Notes under the pieces: generated by a model | The model's input: the letters and a program-made list of their open reading frames with translations, nothing else | Databases searched by the model: none | What the model was told of the DNA's origin: nothing | DNA from: an uncultured Desulfobacterium sp. | GTDB lineage: Bacteria; Desulfobacterota; Desulfobacteria; Desulfobacterales; Desulfobacteraceae | Reading direction: 5' to 3' | NCBI GenBank assembly: GCA_937124525.1 | Contig: CAKZLA010000205.1 | Span: 1 to 6,542 of the forward strand | DNA length: 6,542 nt | Shown here: positions 1 through 5,912 of the stretch, in pieces | Position numbering within the stretch: the stretch's first letter is position 1 | How the letters are laid out: every line of letters begins with the position of its first letter | Program-made: the position numbers and the translations under genes

Positions 1-950
1 TCATCGCGGGCCCCATAGTGCGCTATCATGATATTAATGAACAGATCCGTATCAGAACACACAGTTTTGATGATTTTACACATGGGTTGTTCAGATTCTG
101 CACGGGACTTGCAAAAAAAATATTGATTGCAGATCAGATGGGGCAGGTGGCGGACAAAATTTTCTGCATTGCCCCAGACTCCATGACATTGCTCTACGCT
201 TGGCTTGGCATTTGTTGCTACACCTTCCAGATTTATTTTGATTTTTCAGGATACTCAGACATGGCCATTGGCCTTGCCCGCATGATGGGCTTTAATCTTC
301 TTGAAAATTTTAATCGTCCTTACAGATCCACAAGTATTACTGAGTTCTGGAGACGGTGGCATATCTCCTTATCGCGATGGATGAAGGAATACCTTTATAT
401 TCCCTTGGGGGGCAACAGGAAGGGTGCGGTGCGGGGTATGATTAATTTATGGCTTGTATTTATACTTTCAGGGCTGTGGCATGGTGCCCAGTGGACATTT
501 ATTATCTGGGGAATTTATCATGGTTTGTTTCTTACCCTGGACAAATTATTTTTTATAAAATTTTTAAATCGCTTGCCTCGGTTTTTCAGCACCGCATTAA
601 CTTTTTTTATTATCATGATGGGATGGGTTTTCTTTCGTTCAGACAGCCTTGTTCATGCATGGAATTATTTTGGATACCTTTCCGGTACGGCAACGGTGGC
701 CACCTCGAATATATTGATGGTTGATATTATGAGTAATCGATCCATGGTTATTTTGCTTGCAGCGGCACTGTTTTCCTTTGTGCCGTTGTTTAAAGTTCCT
801 TGTATATTCGGTCCTATATCTTGTTTTTCTGAAAAAATAGTATTTTCACCGAGGGTGTTAAGGGCCACAATGGCACTATGCCTGTTTATTCTTTCCATAA
901 GTGCATTGTTGAATTCTTCCTTTCACCCATTCCTTTACTTTAAGTTTTAA
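1..950 (+). CDS. MBOAT family membrane O-acyltransferase, AlgI-like (5' end outside window)
   Basis: Integral inner-membrane protein that passes acetyl groups to a periplasmic partner for O-acetylation of a polysaccharide. The frame is open to the left edge: before the GTG at 18 it reads IAGPI, continuing VRYHDI, which is the conserved GPIvRy motif inside MBOAT proteins. GTG 18 is therefore not the start. AlgI-type proteins usually have about 470-520 residues, and about 315 are visible. Counting from codon 18, FDFSGYSDMAIG (74-85) and FWRRWHISLSRW (110-121) are family hallmarks. LSGLWHGAQW (150-159) carries the MBOAT catalytic histidine, H155. WVFFRS (203-208) is also typical of AlgI, and the protein ends FHPFLYFKF. 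Several hydrophobic helices are evident, at about 56-75, 143-166, 189-206, 242-260 and 282-298. The stop TAA overlaps the ribosome binding site of the next gene, 11 bases ahead, so the two are almost certainly one operon. The substrate polymer cannot be told from the sequence; alginate itself is not implied. Confidence 0.93.
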   Translation, partial: IAGPIVRYHDINEQIRIRTHSFDDFTHGLFRFCTGLAKKILIADQMGQVADKIFCIAPDSMTLLYAWLGICCYTFQIYFDFSGYSDMAIGLARMMGFNLLENFNRPYRSTSITEFWRRWHISLSRWMKEYLYIPLGGNRKGAVRGMINLWLVFILSGLWHGAQWTFIIWGIYHGLFLTLDKLFFIKFLNRLPRFFSTALTFFIIMMGWVFFRSDSLVHAWNYFGYLSGTATVATSNILMVDIMSNRSMVILLAAALFSFVPLFKVPCIFGPISCFSEKIVFSPRVLRATMALCLFILSISALLNSSFHPFLYFKF

Positions 951-954
951 GAGG
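949..954 (+). promoter_or_regulatory. Ribosome binding site overlapping the MBOAT stop codon
   Basis: AAGAGG lies seven bases before the GTG at 962, and its first two bases are the last two of the MBOAT stop codon TAA. This supports the GTG start of the downstream gene and suggests translational coupling of the two acetylation genes. Confidence 0.6.
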
Positions 955-961
955 CTAACCG

Positions 962-2167
962 GTGTTCAATACCCCGGATTCTGGAGATTTTAATGTGGCC
1001 AATCCATTTGTTTTTTTATTGATACTTCTTTTTTTTGCGCCTGTGGTGCAAATGCAGTTTCACCCGCTGTCACCCAAAACTCTTTCAGGTGTAACAAAGA
1101 CGGATTCGGCCTTTCCCCAATTTAACTTGAATGATTGGAACCGTGGTATTTTTCAGGAAGAATTCCAGACCTGGTTTCAAAAAAAGATTGGTTTGCGGGA
1201 GTACTATATAAGGCTTGATAATCAAATTAATTTTTCCCTGTTTAATGAATGCAAATCATATAAAAACGCCATTGTTCTGGGTAAAAATAACTGGCTTTAT
1301 GAACGGCCCTATATCAATAGCTACAGGGGCATGGATCGAGTTCCCCGCAAAGAGCTTGAAAAACGTATTGCACAGATGAAGCAGTTGCAGGATCTGCTTG
1401 AAAAGGAGAATATTGTTTTTTTATTTATTATTTCTCCAAGCAAGGCGACGGTTTATCCAGAGTATCTTCCTCAAAGGTATCTAAGGGGCTACCAACATGG
1501 CATTCTCTCAAATTATGATGATGTCAAAGAACTTCTGGATGCGTATCAGGTCCATTACCTGGATGCACACCAATACTTTGTTTCCCAAAAGAATAAAGCC
1601 ATGTACAGGCTTTTTTTACCCGGAGGAACCCACTGGAGTCATTACGGAGCCTATCTTTTCTGTTTAAATATCATAGACGCGATTGAACGACAGGGAAACT
1701 TTTCATTGGGCGATCTCACAGGAGAACCAATGCTTGTCGACAATCATCCCAGGGGAACCGACAGAGATCTTGCTGGCTTGATGAATGTTTTAGATAAACA
1801 TGCAACGGATTCCAGGACGGCACATCCCAACATAAACGTATCTTTTTCAAAAAACGATGTCCATCCGAATGGTTTAATTGTGGGGTCCAGCTTCAGTCAT
1901 CAGATCACTTGTTATATGACCGACAAGCTTTTTAACAAACGCGATTTATATTATTATTATAAAAGAAACATGCAGTATCCTGTCCAAAGCCAGGACACCT
2001 CTGTCCCCAAGGGTTCTGAATTAAAGGCTGTGATTTTTAAAAAACAGGTGGTTATTTTAGAAGCCAATGAAAGTGCCCTTAACGACATTGGATGCGGATT
2101 TATCCAGGAGGCTGTGACTTGTCTCAGCTCTGACTCCACATTAAGGAACAAAGGGGGCGGTTCATAG
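962..2167 (+). CDS. AlgJ/AlgX-like SGNH-hydrolase-fold protein, polysaccharide O-acetylation
   Basis: Likely periplasmic, membrane-anchored partner of the MBOAT protein that places acetyl groups on a polysaccharide. The 401-residue protein has one N-terminal hydrophobic anchor (about 15-30) with no evident cleavage site, so the rest should face the periplasm. Family marks are NNWLYE (109-114), FIISPSKATVYPEYLP (155-170), GGTHWSHYGAYL (221-232) and GLIVGSSFSH (304-313). In AlgJ/AlgX the triad is Asp-His from a DxHW motif plus a Ser from a GxSxS motif. Here H224 and S310 fit the His and Ser, but the residue two before the His is Gly222, not Asp. RDLAGLM (268-274) matches a conserved stretch between these motifs. 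A run of four tyrosines (330-333), coded by a TAT/TTA-rich tract near 1948-1960, is a curiosity. The start is GTG at 962, chosen because of its ribosome binding site and because the next Met (31) would cut off the anchor. I am confident of the family, less so of catalytic activity and acceptor. Confidence 0.85.
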   Translation: MFNTPDSGDFNVANPFVFLLILLFFAPVVQMQFHPLSPKTLSGVTKTDSAFPQFNLNDWNRGIFQEEFQTWFQKKIGLREYYIRLDNQINFSLFNECKSYKNAIVLGKNNWLYERPYINSYRGMDRVPRKELEKRIAQMKQLQDLLEKENIVFLFIISPSKATVYPEYLPQRYLRGYQHGILSNYDDVKELLDAYQVHYLDAHQYFVSQKNKAMYRLFLPGGTHWSHYGAYLFCLNIIDAIERQGNFSLGDLTGEPMLVDNHPRGTDRDLAGLMNVLDKHATDSRTAHPNINVSFSKNDVHPNGLIVGSSFSHQITCYMTDKLFNKRDLYYYYKRNMQYPVQSQDTSVPKGSELKAVIFKKQVVILEANESALNDIGCGFIQEAVTCLSSDSTLRNKGGGS

Positions 2168-2182
2168 CTTTATTTAATTCCA

Positions 2183-3505
2183 TTAATAAAAGCTTTTACC
2201 AATTTTAGAGTAAATAAAGGGAACTTTGCCTGTTTTATTTTTCCCCCGGTGCTCCAGTTGGTCAACCAGATGAAAATCAATGGCAATGCTACTGTTGTTC
2301 AGCAGGCGGCGTAGGTCTCTTTCCACCGCCACCAGGGAGCCTTTTACAAAATCAGGTCCGGGAACAATATTAATATACATATGATCATTGCGATCTTGTA
2401 CGTATTGCCCCATCATGATCCCTTTCCCATGGTTAAGTGGGGTCTCAATGAGATTCAACCGTGTGCCTTCCGGGGTTTCGATATAATCCTCTTTTCGCCC
2501 TTCAATGGTTTTTACGGTTCTGAAATTTCTGCCGCAGAGACAGCTATGGGATGGGGAATGAAGCCGGGCAAAATCGCCGGTGCGGTAACGTATTAAAGGC
2601 ATGGCATAGTTGTGAAAATTTGTGGCAATGATTTCTCCCCGGCCATCATGGAGTGGGTTTCCTGTTTTTGGATCACAAAATTCATGGAATGAGACATCTT
2701 CGATGACGTGGTAGCTGTGACAGGGGCACTCCGTGATCATGGATGCATTTTCCGTCATGCCGTAATAATCAAATATTTCAGCATGAAAGCGGGATTCAAG
2801 CCGTTGGCGAAGATCCCGGGACAGGGTCTCGCCGGTGGTGATGATGCGCCGGGGACAATGCATGTCAATGCCGGCCTGGGTGCCGTATTGGTAAAGCATC
2901 ATCAAGGTAAATGGGTAACTTCGAAATACGGTGGGTTTTAATTTGTTGATTTCCGTCCATATCCGCACGGCTGAATCCTGGTTAATGCTGTTAAGGTCAA
3001 AATTGAGCACCCGACCCAGCTGGCTGTAACGGTATTCCCATTTTTTGAGATAATCTTTGACGGAAAAAAGCTTCATGCCCGGATAATATCCTGCCCATCC
3101 ATAGCTTCGCAATGCTGCCGCTGCATCATGGGCAAGTGCTCCGGCATCCAGAATGTATGAAAGGGGGGTACCGGTGGAACCGCTGGTCTGGGACCAGACC
3201 GGGGCATATTGGTGGGCATTGTCGGCCATGAAATCCCGGGTGTTTAAACGAAATGTCTCTTTTTCCAGAAACGGAATTTTTTCCATATCCCGCCGTCCCT
3301 GGAAGGTGGCGGGATCTAATCCGATGTCGGCAAACAAGCGCCGATAGTAGGGCACATGGGTTCCTGCATGGTAGATGAGCCGGCAGAGCATTTTATCCTG
3401 ATAGGCCTTAATGGTGTCATGCTTCCAGTACTGGCTTTTGTGATATTTAAAAAGGGACAGATAAAGGGCCCGGGGCAGGGCGGTATAATTTTCTTTTATA
3501 AACAT
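2183..3505 (-). CDS. PaaK/CapK-like AMP-forming acyl ligase (phenylacetate-CoA ligase family)
   Basis: Adenylate-forming enzyme expected to activate a carboxylic acid with ATP, commonly passing it to CoA. At 440 residues it has the length of the family. The ATP-binding loop SQTSGSTGTP is at 105-114, FDYYGMTE at 245-252 and RYRTGD at 306-311. The C-terminal GKNKTGKVPFI (421-431) carries a lysine in the expected mobile-domain position. The N-terminal YHAGTHVPYYRRLF (45-58) is typical of PaaK relatives from polysaccharide loci, often annotated as capsule biosynthesis protein CapK. Cys and His residues in ECPCHSYH (259-266) and CLCGR (322-326) may bind a metal. ATG 3505 is the earliest possible start, since an in-frame TAG lies two codons upstream (3512-3514). 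Its ribosome binding site is weak (AGAG). It is third in a minus-strand run, 109 bases after the ATP-grasp gene. The neighbours suggest a role in decorating a sugar or polymer rather than in phenylacetate breakdown; the substrate is unknown. Confidence 0.85.
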   Translation of the reverse strand: MFIKENYTALPRALYLSLFKYHKSQYWKHDTIKAYQDKMLCRLIYHAGTHVPYYRRLFADIGLDPATFQGRRDMEKIPFLEKETFRLNTRDFMADNAHQYAPVWSQTSGSTGTPLSYILDAGALAHDAAAALRSYGWAGYYPGMKLFSVKDYLKKWEYRYSQLGRVLNFDLNSINQDSAVRIWTEINKLKPTVFRSYPFTLMMLYQYGTQAGIDMHCPRRIITTGETLSRDLRQRLESRFHAEIFDYYGMTENASMITECPCHSYHVIEDVSFHEFCDPKTGNPLHDGRGEIIATNFHNYAMPLIRYRTGDFARLHSPSHSCLCGRNFRTVKTIEGRKEDYIETPEGTRLNLIETPLNHGKGIMMGQYVQDRNDHMYINIVPGPDFVKGSLVAVERDLRRLLNNSSIAIDFHLVDQLEHRGKNKTGKVPFIYSKIGKSFY

Positions 3506-3534
3506 GAATTTCTACTCTGTTAGGTTTCAAAATT

Positions 3535-3553
3535 ACACATGAAATTCATGTGT
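3535..3553. repeat. Perfect 9+9 base inverted repeat in the gap before the AMP ligase
   Basis: ACACATGAA, a single A, then TTCATGTGT. The site lies 29 bases upstream of the ligase start and 61 bases beyond the stop of the ATP-grasp gene. The short spacer favours a dimeric protein-binding site. As RNA it could fold only with a three-base loop and an eight-pair AT-rich stem. On the minus strand it is followed by AATTTT, so a weak terminator or processing hairpin is the alternative. No regulator can be named. Confidence 0.5.
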
Positions 3554-3614
3554 TTTCATGGTCAAAAGCCCCGGGAAATTCTGGTATGGCCATTGTAATT
3601 CATCCTGTAAGTTA

Positions 3615-4808
3615 TTAAGAATTATGCTCCCTGAGCCCAAGACTAATATGGGCACCTACATGCCGACACAAGGCTTCGGCATCGGCTGACGTGGTGCCGC
3701 AACAAAGAATTTCCCCCAATCGATCCGGGCCAGTTACAAATCGGTTGACAACATCACCCGGCTGGCAGTCAAAAGAAATGGCACGTACATTTTCCAGGGC
3801 CAGCAGATGATCAATGCTTCCTATGGCTGACAAAATACCATCTTCTTTTGACAGAATAATCTCAACAGCGGCGCCTCTGGGGTTGGATTCCGTAAGCCGG
3901 GGCCTTTTGCCCATGGCAATATCAATGGCCACATCATAGAGATTGATTCCCATGCTGTGAAGTATGATTTCCGGAATTCCGGTGGCCCCGGTCCGGGCAC
4001 CGATCTCCAGCATATACACCTCGTCACCCTCCGCCATGAGGTCAATATTACAAATGCCGTTTTTCATGCCGATGGCAGCCACCCCCAGGTCACAGACCCT
4101 TTTGGTTTCAGCTTGAACTTCCCGGGACATCATCAGGGGACAGGAATGGCCTATGGGCACCGATACCGGTGGGGGCGTTACGGTGTCATTGTGGCAGATC
4201 AACTTTGCCACCCGGCCATCCAACACCACGGCCTGGGCACCAAATTCCACCCCGGATATATAATTTTCCACCAGGGCATAACCGGCCTTGGAGATCTGCA
4301 TGGCATCTTCCAGGGCGTCTGTGAGATCCTTTGGCGTGTCCACCCGGTGAATTCCCCGTGATCCAGAACTGTCCGGGGCCTTTACCATGGCCGGAAAGCC
4401 TGTTTGTATAACCGCCTCCAGGGCTTGATTTAGGTTTACCACACGGATACTTTTTGATGACGGTACTCCATGGGCCTTAAACTGCTGCTGCATGGTCCAC
4501 TTGTCCGTGGCGGCCATGGCGGTTTTGTATGAAATCCCGGGCAATTTTAATGTGTCACAGATATGTCCAATGGAGGGAATTGCCACATCGGTACCGGTGG
4601 TCAGCACGGCTTCAATGCCATATTTTCGGCTGAGATCGCATAGGCGAATTTTATCTTTTGTGTCAACCACCCAGGTGTCATGGGCATGGGCCATGCCGGG
4701 GTCTGTGGCTCTCCAGGAGGCCACTGTCACGTGGTAGCCCCGCTCAACGGCATGTTTTATAAGGGGTACCTGGTAGACCCCTGCGCCCAGGATTAATATT
4801 TTTTTCAT
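3615..4808 (-). CDS. ATP-grasp domain ligase (carboxylate-amine/thiol ligase type)
   Basis: Cytoplasmic enzyme expected to join a carboxylate, activated as acyl phosphate with ATP, to an amine or other nucleophile. The 397-residue protein begins with a Rossmann-like preATP-grasp motif, KKILILGAGVYQ (2-13). The ATP-grasp fold follows: DKWTMQQQF (102-110), MVKAPDSSGSRGI (141-153) with the nucleotide-binding lysine K143, VENYISGVEFG (180-190), CNIDLM (253-258) and MLEIGARTGATG (266-277) with metal-binding acidic residues D256 and E268. A C-terminal domain of about 100 residues follows, as in PurK and carbamoyl-phosphate-synthase-like ligases. The ATG at 4808 has GGTGA (4816-4820) seven bases upstream, and the N-terminal motif confirms it. 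The gene lies 19 bases after the glycosyltransferase stop, which suggests one transcript. Context points to coupling an amino acid or other acid in surface-glycan modification; a free-standing biosynthetic amide ligase is also possible. The substrate cannot be read from the sequence. Confidence 0.87.
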   Translation of the reverse strand: MKKILILGAGVYQVPLIKHAVERGYHVTVASWRATDPGMAHAHDTWVVDTKDKIRLCDLSRKYGIEAVLTTGTDVAIPSIGHICDTLKLPGISYKTAMAATDKWTMQQQFKAHGVPSSKSIRVVNLNQALEAVIQTGFPAMVKAPDSSGSRGIHRVDTPKDLTDALEDAMQISKAGYALVENYISGVEFGAQAVVLDGRVAKLICHNDTVTPPPVSVPIGHSCPLMMSREVQAETKRVCDLGVAAIGMKNGICNIDLMAEGDEVYMLEIGARTGATGIPEIILHSMGINLYDVAIDIAMGKRPRLTESNPRGAAVEIILSKEDGILSAIGSIDHLLALENVRAISFDCQPGDVVNRFVTGPDRLGEILCCGTTSADAEALCRHVGAHISLGLREHNS

Positions 4809-4827
4809 GTGTTTTTCACCATGTTTT

Positions 4828-5769
4828 TTAATCTTTGTGACTGTTGCCCTGTTGCCGGATTACATAGGCCGGTTTATGGCTCACTTCCCTCAGAACCCGG
4901 ACCAGATACTCCCCCAGAATACCAAGGGATAAAAGAATGGTGCCGGAAAAGAAACTGATCATCAGCACCAGTGTGGTCCATCCCTGGAGTTTTGTGACCC
5001 CAAACAGATATTGAAAAAAATAATAGCTTACCAGGCCCAGGCTCATCAGGCACAGGCCCATACCGCACATGGAAACAAGACGCAGGGGCAGCATGGTGGC
5101 ATTGCATAGATTGTCAAATGCCATGCGAAATTGTTTGGTCAGGGTGTAGTTGGATTCACCGGCAAACCGGGGAGCATGGGTAACCGGAAGGCTCATTACT
5201 TTGCGGGTACATCCTAATAAAAGGGCGGGAATGGATGGGTTTGCAGTCTTTCTTTTCACCATTTCTTTGGCAAGTTGGCAACGCATGACCCGGAATCCGG
5301 AGGTTTTTACATGGCGGGGGAGACCAAAAGCCTGCCGGTTGATCATGGCAATGATGACGGAGGCTGCGTTGCGGTATCCCCGGTGCTGTTTTTTGTTAAA
5401 TACACCAAAGACACAATCCATATTGGGATTTTCCCCCAGGGCCGTGAGCAATGCAGGAATTTCCTGGGGCTGATGCTGGAGATCATCGTCCATGGTAATT
5501 ATGATCTCTTTATCCGCCATACACAGACCGCACAGGGTGGCGGCGGCCTGTCCGCTGTTTTTCATCAGCTGGATCGCCCTGACCCGGGAATATTTTTTGG
5601 TGATTTGCTGTATTACCTGCCAGGTGGTGTCCGGGGAGTCATCATCAATGAGAATGATTTCGTTGTCAGGGGTAATGAGGTCCAGTACCGGGATGAGTTG
5701 CGCAATCAATTCACCGATGGTCAGGGCAGCGTTGTATGCAGGAATAACGACAGAAATGCTTTGAAACAT
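4828..5769 (-). CDS. Family 2 glycosyltransferase, ArnC/DPM1-like, with two C-terminal membrane helices
   Basis: Expected to transfer a sugar from a nucleotide donor to polyprenyl (undecaprenyl) phosphate on the cytoplasmic face of the membrane. The 313 residues match ArnC and GtrB relatives. The GT-A fold shows SVVIPAYNA (6-14), IDDDSPD (41-47) and ITMDDDLQHQPQEIP (91-105), with the acidic metal-binding residues in the last. KTSGFRVM (155-162) and AGESNYTLTKQFRMA (203-217) are typical of the subfamily. Two hydrophobic helices follow at about 230-254 and 264-290, the second ending LGILGEYLVRV as is usual, and then HKPAYVI (298-304). ATG 5769 is the earliest possible start because an in-frame TAA lies at 5779-5781. 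The ribosome binding site is only a weak purine stretch, AAAGAAAA (5773-5780). It is the first gene of the minus-strand run, preceded by a 24-base palindrome. The sugar is unknown; ArnC-like similarity does not prove aminoarabinose. Confidence 0.9.
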   Translation of the reverse strand: MFQSISVVIPAYNAALTIGELIAQLIPVLDLITPDNEIILIDDDSPDTTWQVIQQITKKYSRVRAIQLMKNSGQAAATLCGLCMADKEIIITMDDDLQHQPQEIPALLTALGENPNMDCVFGVFNKKQHRGYRNAASVIIAMINRQAFGLPRHVKTSGFRVMRCQLAKEMVKRKTANPSIPALLLGCTRKVMSLPVTHAPRFAGESNYTLTKQFRMAFDNLCNATMLPLRLVSMCGMGLCLMSLGLVSYYFFQYLFGVTKLQGWTTLVLMISFFSGTILLSLGILGEYLVRVLREVSHKPAYVIRQQGNSHKD

Positions 5770-5784
5770 AAATTTTCTTTAATA

Positions 5785-5790
5785 ATCATA
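5785..5790 (-). promoter_or_regulatory. Possible -10 box for the glycosyltransferase run
   Basis: On the minus strand the sequence reads TATGAT, five of six matches to the TATAAT consensus. It would give a leader of only about 9 bases. No good -35 is visible at the usual distance; that spot is the T-rich part of the adjoining palindrome. This is a weak guess in an AT-rich stretch. Confidence 0.2.
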
Positions 5791-5791
5791 G

Positions 5792-5815
5792 ACATTTTTT
5801 AGATCTAAAAAATGT
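5792..5815. repeat. Perfect 24-base palindrome upstream of the glycosyltransferase
   Basis: The half-site is ACATTTTTTAGA, followed at once by its exact reverse complement, centred between 5803 and 5804. It begins 22 bases before the glycosyltransferase start. With no spacer, it suits a symmetric dimeric DNA-binding protein better than an RNA hairpin, although a roughly ten-pair AU-rich hairpin could form. Its position over the expected promoter region fits an operator; this is inference. Confidence 0.55.
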
Positions 5816-5870
5816 GAGTGGTTTTTGTTGGATATCAATATATGGAGCCAATAATTGTGGCTGATATGAT

Positions 5871-5900
5871 GCAGCACTGGTTAAAATCAACCAGTGCTGC
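5871..5900 (-). terminator. 12-base-pair perfect hairpin after the CAP-like gene
   Basis: Arms GCAGCACTGGTT (5871-5882) and AACCAGTGCTGC (5889-5900) are exact complements around a six-base loop. The hairpin begins 12 bases after the stop of the minus-strand gene that ends at 5913, the usual place for a terminator. On the minus strand the bases after it (ATCATATCAG) are not a U run, so it is not a classic intrinsic terminator. It may be a 3'-end stabiliser or work with a factor. The T run at 5910-5914 is on the plus side and too far from the stem. Confidence 0.55.
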
Positions 5901-5912
5901 TGAGTGGTGTTT

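Noticed and set aside
18..950. GTG at 18 as the true start of the MBOAT gene
   Set aside because: Codons before it read IAGPI, the start of a conserved MBOAT motif, so the gene plainly continues past the left edge.
2187..2198. TAAAAGCTTTTA palindrome near the convergent stops, considered as a terminator
   Set aside because: It lies inside the ligase coding sequence, has no loop and is made of weak AT pairs; chance in AT-rich DNA is the simpler reading.
3546..3593. Minus-strand mini open frame (MAIPEFPGAFDHENT) in the gap before the AMP ligase, with AGGA nine bases upstream
   Set aside because: At fifteen codons it is too short to support as a gene. Its stop falls in the inverted repeat, which is intriguing for a leader peptide, but there is no codon run or terminator/antiterminator pair to back that.
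3957..4361. Plus-strand open frame of 134 codons opposite the ATP-grasp gene
   Set aside because: It is a shadow of a gene whose motifs are unmistakable, and its own translation is His- and Gly-rich without family features.
5275..5802. Plus-strand open frame of 175 codons opposite the glycosyltransferase
   Set aside because: It lies antisense to a gene with clear GT2 motifs, its translation has no recognisable domain, and it has no convincing ribosome binding site.
5832..5867. Nested short repeats ATATC/GATAT and AGCCA/TGGCT between the hairpin and the 24-base palindrome
   Set aside because: Stems of five bases with uneven spacers are expected by chance in such a stretch.
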